Of a DNA stretch of 64,000 bases, positions 52,966 to 60,376 are shown piece by piece. The notes under the pieces are model-generated. The model saw only the letters and a list, made by a program, of their open reading frames with translations. It was not told the DNA's origin and ran no database searches. A program made the position numbers and the translations under genes. Origin of the DNA: DATBVX01 sp963810775 (lineage in GTDB: Bacteria > Pseudomonadota > Gammaproteobacteria > Steroidobacterales > Steroidobacteraceae); NCBI GenBank assembly GCA_963810775.1, contig CAWEOT010000015.1, positions 186,001 to 250,000 of the forward strand, in the 5' to 3' direction. Numbering within the stretch: position 1 is the stretch's first letter; the number at the start of each line of letters is the position of its first letter.

Positions 52966-53607
52966 ATGCCCGACTCCTCGTCGCTGATCGTTGCCCCTGA
53001 TTCGGAGGCCCAGGCAGCATCCCGTTACACACGGCGCGAATTCATCAAGCGAGTGATCGCCACAGGTGCCGTCGCGTCGGCCGCGGCTTATGTGTACGGC
53101 GGCTTGACTGGATGCAGTCGCAAGGCGTCGCTGTCGGGCGGAATCGAGCGACTGATCTCGCTCAACGTCAATGGCGAAGTGCGTCGGGTCGATGTGCTGC
53201 CGCAGGAAACGTTGGCGATGACCTTGCGCTACAAGCTAGGCCTCACCGGCACCAAGCTTGGGTGTGACCGGGCCGAGTGTGGCGCCTGCACCGTGATGCT
53301 CGACGACATTGCGCACTACTCGTGCTCCACGCTCACGCATAGCGTCCGCGCGCGCAAGATTGTGACGATCGAAGGGCTCGCGGGTCCGGGTGGCGAGTTG
53401 CATCCCGTGCAGCAGGCGTTCGTCGATGAGCTGGCACCGCAATGTGGCTTCTGCACGCCCGGGCAGGTGATGTCCGCGGTCGCGTTACTCAAACACAATC
53501 CGAGACCCTCGCGCGAGGAAGCGCGGATGGCGATGTCCGGGAACCTCTGCCGCTGCGGCGCGTACGACAACTATCTGAACGCTGTCATGCGCGCGGCGGG
53601 AGGCTGA
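52966..53607 (+). CDS. Tat-exported [2Fe-2S] subunit of a molybdenum hydroxylase (xanthine dehydrogenase family)
   Basis: 213 residues from ATG 52966, with AAGGAG upstream. Residues 22-26 (TRREF) and a following hydrophobic segment form a Tat signal. The plant-type cluster is GCDRAECGACTVMLDD plus a later Cys, and the second cluster domain has QCGFCTPG and GNLCRCGAY. This matches the small subunit of periplasmic aldehyde oxidoreductases (PaoA type). No Tat signal is seen on the other two subunits, so they probably travel folded with this one. First of three subunit genes; next starts 1 bp later. Confidence 0.93.
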   Translation: MPDSSSLIVAPDSEAQAASRYTRREFIKRVIATGAVASAAAYVYGGLTGCSRKASLSGGIERLISLNVNGEVRRVDVLPQETLAMTLRYKLGLTGTKLGCDRAECGACTVMLDDIAHYSCSTLTHSVRARKIVTIEGLAGPGGELHPVQQAFVDELAPQCGFCTPGQVMSAVALLKHNPRPSREEARMAMSGNLCRCGAYDNYLNAVMRAAGG

Positions 53608-53608
53608 C

Positions 53609-56026
53609 ATGGCCTACAAGCTCATCGGCAAGGATTTCACTCCACACGACGTCGTCGCCAAGGTCACGGGCGAGGCGAAATATTCCGAGGACTTTCGCGC
53701 CGACGGCATGGTGTTCTGTCGCCTGCTCCTGAGTCCGATGCCGCATGCGCGCGTACGTAACATCGATGCGTCCGAGGCGCTCAAGATGGAGGGTGTGTTC
53801 GGCGTTTTGACGCCGAATGATGTTACGCCGCTGCCGGAACCGTTCCCGCCGATCCTGGCAAAAGAGCCCAAATACATCGGCGAGCCGATTGTGGCGGTAG
53901 CCGCCGTCGACGAGACGACCGCGCAGGACGCGATCGAGAAGATCAAGGTGGACCTCGAGCCACTGCCGTTTACCGTGGACCCGCTGCAAAGCCTGTTTCC
54001 CGGCGGCCCGAACGCGCGTTCTGATGGCAACGTCGGGATGGTGTTTCCGCCACCGATTCCGGCGACGCCGCTACAAACGTTCAAATGGACCGCGGCTGAT
54101 TTCGCGAAAGTAAATGACGGTCAACTGCCGATGGGCAAGGCCGTCGAAGAATGGTCTTACGGTGAGGTCGATGCGGGCTTTGCACAGTCGAAGCTCGTCT
54201 ATGATGAAACCTTCGTCACCGCGAGCATTTCCCATCACAGCATGGAGCCACGTTCCTGCCTGGCGTACTGGCAGAACGGCAAGTGTTTCGTGCACGGTTC
54301 CTCGCAGAGCCACACCTTCATCATTCCGACCTTGGCGCAGTTCATCGGCATCAAGCCGGATGAGGTCGTTCTCATCGCGGAATACTGCGGCGGCGGCTTC
54401 GGCTCCAAGGGCAACGCCTATGCGGTGATGGCGATTCCGGCATTGATGTCGAAAAAGGTCGGCAAGCCGGTGATGATGCGCATCAGCCGCGCCGAGGAAT
54501 ATTTCCTCGGTGCTGGACGCAGTGGCTTCCAGGGGCGCATCAAGTTGGGATTTCGCGCCGACGGCAGGCTGCTGGCGGCCGATCTGTACATAGTGCAGGA
54601 GGGCGGCCCGCAAACGGGATTCTGGGACTATCGCAACGCCGGCGATGCCATTTCGCTGGTCTACCAACCGGCCGCCATGCGCTGGCGCGGCGTGCCTGTG
54701 TATGGGAATACGCCGACGCGCACCGCGCAGCGCGGTCCCGGCTACAACCAGATCATGTGTGCCGTGGAACCGCTCATCGATCGGGCTGCGCGCGAGCTCG
54801 GCGTCGATCGCCTGCAGATGCGCCTCCTCAACGCACCGCAGAGCGGGTCGAAGTTTGCCGTCAAGCAGGCAGTATCGAGCTGCTACCTGAAGGACGCGCT
54901 GATCAAGGGCGCGGCGCGTTTCAAGTGGGATGAGAAGAAGAAGCTTAGCGGCAAGCGCAACGGCTCGAAGGTGACGGGCGTAGCCGTTGGCCAGGCGTAC
55001 CACCCGGCAGGTTTCTTCGGATTCGATGGTCTGGTGCGTATTACGCCAGACGGCAAGCTCCACATTCACAACGGTGTTGGCAATCTCGGTACGTTCTCGC
55101 ACTCGTCGACCGCGCGCATCGCCGCCGAGGTCCTGAAGTGCGACTGGGAGAATTGCATCCTGGAGCGCGGAGACAGTCGTAAGCATTTGCCCTGGAACCT
55201 CGGACAGTTCGGCAGCAACACCTCCTACACGATGAGTCGCACGAATTACGTGGCGGCGATGGATGCCGTGGCGAAGTTGAAGGAAATTGCCGCCAAGGAT
55301 CTCGGTGGCAAGCCGGATGACTACGACATTGACGGTGCCAAGGTCTTCGCCAAGGCGAGTGCGTCGAAGAGTCTGACGTATGCCGCCGCCGCGCAACGCG
55401 CGATCGACCTGGGTGGCAAGTACAGCGGCCAGGAAATACCGGAGGACCTCAACCCGATCACGAAGGCTTCAGTCACCGCGTTGGCGGGGACCGGCCTCAT
55501 CGGTGTGGCCAAGGACACCTTGCCGGTCGGCGGTCAGTCGGCCGCATTCATCGCGGCCTTCATACAGATCGAGCTCGACCTCGAAACGGGACAGCACCGG
55601 ATCATCGACTTTCTGAGCGTCGGCGACTGCGGCACCGTGATTCATCCAGCCGGTCTCGCGACTCAACTCAAGGGCGGCTCGGTGCAGGGCTTCGGAATGG
55701 CGTGCCTCGAGCACATGGTGTACGACCCGCAGAACGGATTGCCCGCAACAGTGGGACTGCATCAGGCGAAGCCGGCCACCTATCTCGATGTGCCCCTCGA
55801 GATGCACACCGATGCGGTCGATAAGCCCGAGCCGACGAGCCCACTCGGCACCAAGGGAGTCGGTGAGCCGCCACTCGGCAGTGCGGCGGCGGCACTGCTG
55901 TGTGCGATCTCCGATGCGCTCGGCGGGCACGTGTTCAACAGAACCCCGGTGTCGCCCGACATGATCGTCAACTTCACGGCAGGACGTGCGCAATCGCACA
56001 AGCCGCTGCAGGTCAACACCTTTTAG
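53609..56026 (+). CDS. Molybdopterin-cytosine-dinucleotide-binding large subunit (xanthine dehydrogenase family)
   Basis: 805 residues. It shows the family's MPT-binding segment GGGFGSKGNAYAVMA, the RTAQRGPGYNQ loop and the C-terminal catalytic glutamate loop TKGVGEPPLGSAAAALL. These mark an active aldehyde or aromatic hydroxylating enzyme. No signal peptide; export depends on the Tat-signal small subunit. By analogy with PaoABC it may oxidise aromatic aldehydes (for example protocatechualdehyde or vanillin) to acids that feed the adjacent lig pathway; the substrate is inferred from context. Confidence 0.93.
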   Translation: MAYKLIGKDFTPHDVVAKVTGEAKYSEDFRADGMVFCRLLLSPMPHARVRNIDASEALKMEGVFGVLTPNDVTPLPEPFPPILAKEPKYIGEPIVAVAAVDETTAQDAIEKIKVDLEPLPFTVDPLQSLFPGGPNARSDGNVGMVFPPPIPATPLQTFKWTAADFAKVNDGQLPMGKAVEEWSYGEVDAGFAQSKLVYDETFVTASISHHSMEPRSCLAYWQNGKCFVHGSSQSHTFIIPTLAQFIGIKPDEVVLIAEYCGGGFGSKGNAYAVMAIPALMSKKVGKPVMMRISRAEEYFLGAGRSGFQGRIKLGFRADGRLLAADLYIVQEGGPQTGFWDYRNAGDAISLVYQPAAMRWRGVPVYGNTPTRTAQRGPGYNQIMCAVEPLIDRAARELGVDRLQMRLLNAPQSGSKFAVKQAVSSCYLKDALIKGAARFKWDEKKKLSGKRNGSKVTGVAVGQAYHPAGFFGFDGLVRITPDGKLHIHNGVGNLGTFSHSSTARIAAEVLKCDWENCILERGDSRKHLPWNLGQFGSNTSYTMSRTNYVAAMDAVAKLKEIAAKDLGGKPDDYDIDGAKVFAKASASKSLTYAAAAQRAIDLGGKYSGQEIPEDLNPITKASVTALAGTGLIGVAKDTLPVGGQSAAFIAAFIQIELDLETGQHRIIDFLSVGDCGTVIHPAGLATQLKGGSVQGFGMACLEHMVYDPQNGLPATVGLHQAKPATYLDVPLEMHTDAVDKPEPTSPLGTKGVGEPPLGSAAAALLCAISDALGGHVFNRTPVSPDMIVNFTAGRAQSHKPLQVNTF

Positions 56027-56037
56027 GAGGGCGCGAA

Positions 56038-57027
56038 ATGTTGCACGACATGATGCCGCAGTTCGAGCTCTATCAGCCGGACACGTTGGAGAACGCGCTC
56101 AAGCTCGCCAAGGAACTCGACGACAAGGGTTGGATCATGGCGGGTGGCTACGACAGCCTCGATTGGTTCAAGGATCGCGCCAAGCGCCCGGGCGCGGTGA
56201 TCGATATTGGTGGTATTGCGAGCCTCAGGGGGATTCGCGAAACGCCCGAGGGGCTCGAGGTCGGCGCCCTCACGACCCTCGCGGAGATCGCGAACGACAA
56301 GACGGTGCTTGAGAAATACTCGCTGCTGGCAAGTGCTGCGAGCCACGTTGCGAGTCCGCAGATCCGCAACGCCGGCACGATTGGCGGCAACCTCTGCCAG
56401 GACGCGCGTTGCTGGTACTACCGCTCGGGCGTGAATTGCTATCGCGCCGGCGGAAACTCGTGCTACGCCGACTCCCCCCAGGGCCAGAACCGCGAGCACT
56501 GCCTGTTCGGCGCGAGTCGTTGCGTCGCGGTTTCGCCTTCAGACGTAGGCACTGCGTCGGTGGCGCTGGATGCCCGCATTGTGGTTCAGTCCGCGTCTGG
56601 CGAGAAAGTCATCCCGGCTGAGGAATTCTTCATCGGACCGGCTATCGACATCACTCACATGACGGTGCTCAAGCAAGGCGAGATCCTCACTGCAATTCGG
56701 TTCCCGAAAGAATGGGCGGGCGCCAGGTTCTATTTCGAGAAGGTCACCGACCGCAACACGTGGGACTTCGCCCTGGTGAGCGTCGCCGCGGCGATGATCC
56801 TCGATGGCAATGTCATCAAGAAGATTCGCCTCGCGTGCGGGGCGGTGGAGTGCGTGCCGCGACGACTCAAGGCGGTGGAGGATGCGGTCACGGGCAGTGC
56901 GAAGGATGCCGATATTGCGAAGCTTGCCGGCAAGACCGCAGCACAGGGCGCGACACCACTCAATTTCAATCACTTCAAGATCCCGCTGATGGAAAATCTG
57001 GTGCGGCGGGCGATCCGGGACGCATAA
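56038..57027 (+). CDS. FAD-binding subunit of the molybdenum hydroxylase, with a [4Fe-4S]-type loop
   Basis: 329 residues from ATG 56038 (AGGAGGG upstream). FAD motifs WIMAGGYDSLDW and IRNAGTIGGNLC are present. Just after the second FAD motif lies a loop holding Cys120, Cys125, Cys134, Cys142, Cys155 and Cys162. A cysteine-rich insertion at this place binds a [4Fe-4S] cluster in 4-hydroxybenzoyl-CoA reductase (HcrB) and in PaoB. I infer a similar cluster. It links the [2Fe-2S] subunit to FAD electron transfer. Directly followed by a cytochrome b gene, 4 bp away. Confidence 0.9.
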   Translation: MLHDMMPQFELYQPDTLENALKLAKELDDKGWIMAGGYDSLDWFKDRAKRPGAVIDIGGIASLRGIRETPEGLEVGALTTLAEIANDKTVLEKYSLLASAASHVASPQIRNAGTIGGNLCQDARCWYYRSGVNCYRAGGNSCYADSPQGQNREHCLFGASRCVAVSPSDVGTASVALDARIVVQSASGEKVIPAEEFFIGPAIDITHMTVLKQGEILTAIRFPKEWAGARFYFEKVTDRNTWDFALVSVAAAMILDGNVIKKIRLACGAVECVPRRLKAVEDAVTGSAKDADIAKLAGKTAAQGATPLNFNHFKIPLMENLVRRAIRDA

Positions 57028-57031
57028 CGCC

Positions 57032-57790
57032 ATGCACCTGGTACGCGTCAGTACGGATGTGTGGGGCCAGCGGGTCCTCGAAGGCGTTTCCTGGGATCTG
57101 CTGCCCGTCGCGGCAGGCATCGGTGCCGCCGTCATCATCGGTCACGGCCTGTACGCGCTGTTTCGGCGCAAACAGCCAGCGCATATCGTTTCGAGCCCCC
57201 CCGTCGAAGAGCGAATCGAACGTCACGCCGCGATCGATCGGCTGTTTCACTGGCTGACCGCCCTTTGCATGCTCACTTTGCTGGCCACGGGGTTGATGCC
57301 GGTCGTCGGCGTCAAGTTCGCATGGGTGACGATTCACTGGATCACAGGCATCGTGCTCGTGCTCCTGGTGGTGTTTCACATCGTGCGTGCATTGATCTGG
57401 CAAAGGCTCGGCGATGTCGGAATCGGCCTGCGCGATCTCAGGCGCGCAGCACGCAGCGGCAAGTACACCCTCGCGCAGAGACTCATGCACGACGCCATGA
57501 CGGCCGCGGTCGTCGCGCTTCTGATTACCGGCGTGCTGATGCTGTTCAAGATCGACACTCCGTTCTGGAAACGCAATCCGTACGTTTTCGAAGCGGACAC
57601 CTGGGGCTTCATCTACGTGCTGCATGGGTTGGCCGCACTGCTCGCTCTCGCCCTTGTCCTCGTGCACGTCTATTTCGCGCTGATCCCCGAAAATCGGATG
57701 TACCTGCGCGCGATGCTGAGCGGCTGGATGACCCGAGGCGATGCGCTGCCACGCCACGATCCGGAGCGTTGGCCGGCGCCGCGGCAATGA
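57032..57790 (+). CDS. Cytochrome b561 / formate dehydrogenase gamma-like membrane subunit
   Basis: 252 residues with about five transmembrane helices (LLPVAAGIGAAVIIGHGLYALF, FHWLTALCMLTLLATGLMPV, WITGIVLVLLVVFHIVRALI, HDAMTAAVVALLITGVLML, YVLHGLAALLALALVLVHVYFALI). Haem ligand candidates are His in RLFHWLT, IHWITG, VFHIVR, LHGLAAL and VHVYF. This is the usual layout of a b-type cytochrome that hands electrons to the quinone pool. Together with the Tat-exported hydroxylase it suggests a periplasmic, membrane-attached aldehyde dehydrogenase complex. Overlaps the next gene by 4 bp. Confidence 0.88.
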   Translation: MHLVRVSTDVWGQRVLEGVSWDLLPVAAGIGAAVIIGHGLYALFRRKQPAHIVSSPPVEERIERHAAIDRLFHWLTALCMLTLLATGLMPVVGVKFAWVTIHWITGIVLVLLVVFHIVRALIWQRLGDVGIGLRDLRRAARSGKYTLAQRLMHDAMTAAVVALLITGVLMLFKIDTPFWKRNPYVFEADTWGFIYVLHGLAALLALALVLVHVYFALIPENRMYLRAMLSGWMTRGDALPRHDPERWPAPRQ

Positions 57791-58164
57791 GCGCTGCCAC
57801 GCTTGCACAACGCATCGAGTCAATCGAGGCCGGATACGAGTACTTGCTTGCGTATGCGGCGCAAGGTCGGCGTGACGAGAACGGCTCTGAGGTTCGGCGC
57901 ATGCTGGCGCAGATGCAGGCGGCGCTCGATGGGCTCGGCGAGGAGATACGGAAGAATTTCGCCGCAAGCAGCGCGAAGGATGGCAGCGCCTTCCTTGAAG
58001 CAGCTGGTCGAGACGCTCTCACGGCGCACGGCGCGATCGGTCTCGTCCTCAGCCGCCCGGTTATTCCCTCGCTCCTCGTCGACAACCTCAATGCCTCTAT
58101 CCACCTGCGAGCGCTCCTGACAGACCTGTTTCTGATCGACCAGGCGTTGAAGGCCGGAAACTAG
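57787..58164 (+). CDS. 125-residue helical protein of unknown function in the Mo-hydroxylase operon
   Basis: Starts at ATG 57787, overlapping the cytochrome b stop by 4 bp. All-helical, soluble and Ala/Leu-rich (QRIESIEAGYEYLLAYAAQG, VRRMLAQMQAALDGLGEEI, ALTAHGAIGLVLSRPVIPSL, NASIHLRALLTDLFLIDQALK). I do not recognise it. Its position suggests a dedicated chaperone or assembly factor for the molybdenum enzyme, in place of the usual XdhC/PaoD, but it lacks XdhC motifs. Alternatively it is unrelated. Confidence 0.6.
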   Translation: MSAATLAQRIESIEAGYEYLLAYAAQGRRDENGSEVRRMLAQMQAALDGLGEEIRKNFAASSAKDGSAFLEAAGRDALTAHGAIGLVLSRPVIPSLLVDNLNASIHLRALLTDLFLIDQALKAGN

Positions 58165-58337
58165 ACGACCAGCAAGGCATCGGGGAACTGCTCGGGTTCC
58201 GCGCGGGTCTCGTTGCCGCCGGTCTGCGCAAGCTGCTGCACGAATCTTTCGACGAACTCGGGCGAGGCGAACGCGATCAGACCGAACTCCATCATGTCGG
58301 CGGTGGCATCGAAGTAGCAGAGGTTCTGGTTGTACAT
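58161..58337 (-). CDS. 58-residue hypothetical protein
   Basis: Starts at an ATG at 58337 with the strong ribosome site GAGGAG eight bases upstream. The sequence is MYNQNLCYFDATADMMEFGL... and ends in two valines. It contains one Cys, two aromatic clusters near the N-terminus and an amphipathic helix (EFVERFVQQLAQ). No known family. It lies alone between the Mo-hydroxylase operon (convergent, 4-bp overlap) and the TolB/TPR regulator gene (divergent). An upstream extension of the frame lacks a ribosome site. Confidence 0.5.
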   Translation of the reverse strand: MYNQNLCYFDATADMMEFGLIAFASPEFVERFVQQLAQTGGNETRAEPEQFPDALLVV

Positions 58338-58465
58338 GGTGATCTCCTCGGTTCTCGTTTCAGTTCGCTGGGATATCCAGCGATGTGGCACGTAGAATCC
58401 GCTCCGACGCCTGAGGAATCTTTGGTCACAACCTGATGCTTCGTGATTGTTTCTGAGCCCGGCCG

Positions 58466-60376
58466 ATGCCCGAACACGCGGCTAAAATACAATACGAATT
58501 CAATAACTTCCGACTGGATCCTCAGCAAAGACTGCTGATGTCCGGTGCGGAAAGTCGCCCAATTCCCCTTGCGCCGAAGGTTTTCGACACGCTTCTGTAT
58601 TTCGTCGAGCGGCGCGGGGAGCTGCTGGATAAGGCCACGCTGATGAAGGCGATCTGGCCGAACATCGTGGTCGAGGAGAACAGCCTCAACCAGAACATCT
58701 CCACGCTGCGGCGCGTGCTCGGCGAGAGTCCGGGAGAACACCGGTTCATCGTGACGGAGCCGGGACGAGGGTATCGCTTTGTTGCCGACGTCAGGACGGT
58801 GACGGTGCCTGCGTCTGCACCTCGCGCCGACCTGCGAAGCGACGCCGAGCGACCGGCCTCAGCGCCGGTATCCGGTACGGGTCAGACTTCTCGCAGTTCG
58901 ATTGCGGTGCTGCCGTTTGCGAATCTCACCGGCGATCCGGGCAAGGAGTACTTCAGCGATGGGATGGCTGAAGAGCTGATTCATACGCTCGCGCGCCTGC
59001 CCGGCCTGAGAGTGCCTTCGCGCACCTCGTCATTCGCATACAAGGGCAAGGACATCGATCTGCGTCGGATCGCACGCGACCTGCAGGTCGCTGCGGTACT
59101 CGAGGGCAGCGTGCGCAGCGCGGGTGAGCGCATTCGGGTTACAGCACAGCTCATCGACGCCGAGAGCGGTTATCACCTCTGGTCGCAGAGCTACGACCGG
59201 AAGTTCGAGGACATCTTCGAACTTCAGGACGCACTGACCAGTGAGATCGTGCGCAGGCTGCGCGCCAGTATTTCAGAGGATGCGTCCAGCGCTCTGGCTC
59301 ACACCCCGCCCACGCACGATATCGAGGCCTACCATCTGTACCTGCAGGCTCAGGCACAGCAGGTCATGGGGCAGCCCGCGCTCCAGTTACCGCGCGCGAT
59401 CGATCTGCTGCAAAAGGCGATCGCACTCGACCCGCGATTCGCGCGAGCCTACAACGGGCTCGCGAGCGCACGGGCGGTCGCGCTGGTGCTGGATGTGCCG
59501 GTGTCCGGTTCCCTTGCCGATGCAGAGAAGCAGGTCCTGCAGGCTTTGGCCCTCGATCCTGATCTCGGCGCTACGCATGGTGCGCTCGGCATCATTTACG
59601 CCGCGCAGGGACGGTGGCTCGACGCGCAGCAGCGCTTCGATATTGCGTTTGCTCGCGACAATGCAGATCCGGCACTGCACCAGGAATACGGCATGCATGT
59701 GGCGGGCACCGTGGGTCACCTGGGGCGATCCCTGGAGGCCTCGTTGGAGGCGCATCGACTGGCGCCTGCATGGATAGCAAGCATCTTCACGGCGGGCGTT
59801 ACCTACACGATCCTCGGGCAAACCGACGCGGCACGCAGGTTCATGAAACTTGCTACGGATCTTGGTCTGGGGACGACAGCCGGCCCGGTACCGGATGTCC
59901 AATCATTGTTTGCGACCCGTGCCGGCCGCTACGACGAGGCCGCACGCATGATGGTGGAAGCACTCCCCCCGGCGCTGCGTGCAGCGGATGGCGAACGCAC
60001 GGTGGAAAGCGTGTATGCCGCGATGGCAGAACCAGCCCGGCGCAGTGCTGCTGTTGAAGAGCTGAACAAGCTGCGCGCCCGGCTCAGCCGAAGGGACATG
60101 CCCGAATTCATCAGAAGGCGCTTCCTCGTCTGGTACACGGTCCTCGGCGGGTTGACGGAAGCATTCGCGGTAGTGAATGGATCACTCGATCACTTCGTGG
60201 AGTCGGGAACGATCGGGACCGCTTGGGGCTTCATCTGGATGCCGGAACTGCTGCCCTTGCGTCAGGACCCACGCTTCCAGGACCTCGCGCACCGCATGCG
60301 CTTGTTTGACTACTGGAACAAGTACGGGCCACCCGACAACTGCGAGCTGCGCGACGGCAAGCTGATCTGCAAATGA
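58466..60376 (+). CDS. CadC-like winged-helix regulator with TolB-like and TPR domains
   Basis: 636 residues. Residues about 10-110 are an OmpR/PhoB-type DNA-binding winged helix (IPLAPKVFDTLLYFVERRGE, VEENSLNQNISTLRRVLGES, VTEPGRGYRFVADV). A linker without a transmembrane helix is followed by a TolB-like domain (SSIAVLPFANLTGDPGKEYFSDGMAEELIH) and a long TPR array. The C-terminus ends in FDYWNKYGPPDNCELRDGKL, nearly identical to the end of the next gene's product. Predicted cytoplasmic and DNA-binding, so a transcription factor. It overlaps its membrane-bound paralogue by 4 bp. Confidence 0.9.
   Translation: MPEHAAKIQYEFNNFRLDPQQRLLMSGAESRPIPLAPKVFDTLLYFVERRGELLDKATLMKAIWPNIVVEENSLNQNISTLRRVLGESPGEHRFIVTEPGRGYRFVADVRTVTVPASAPRADLRSDAERPASAPVSGTGQTSRSSIAVLPFANLTGDPGKEYFSDGMAEELIHTLARLPGLRVPSRTSSFAYKGKDIDLRRIARDLQVAAVLEGSVRSAGERIRVTAQLIDAESGYHLWSQSYDRKFEDIFELQDALTSEIVRRLRASISEDASSALAHTPPTHDIEAYHLYLQAQAQQVMGQPALQLPRAIDLLQKAIALDPRFARAYNGLASARAVALVLDVPVSGSLADAEKQVLQALALDPDLGATHGALGIIYAAQGRWLDAQQRFDIAFARDNADPALHQEYGMHVAGTVGHLGRSLEASLEAHRLAPAWIASIFTAGVTYTILGQTDAARRFMKLATDLGLGTTAGPVPDVQSLFATRAGRYDEAARMMVEALPPALRAADGERTVESVYAAMAEPARRSAAVEELNKLRARLSRRDMPEFIRRRFLVWYTVLGGLTEAFAVVNGSLDHFVESGTIGTAWGFIWMPELLPLRQDPRFQDLAHRMRLFDYWNKYGPPDNCELRDGKLICK

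Noticed and set aside
54071..55396. Minus-strand open frame of 441 codons in the molybdenum subunit gene
   Set aside because: It is the reverse of a typical large-subunit gene with catalytic motifs on the plus strand.
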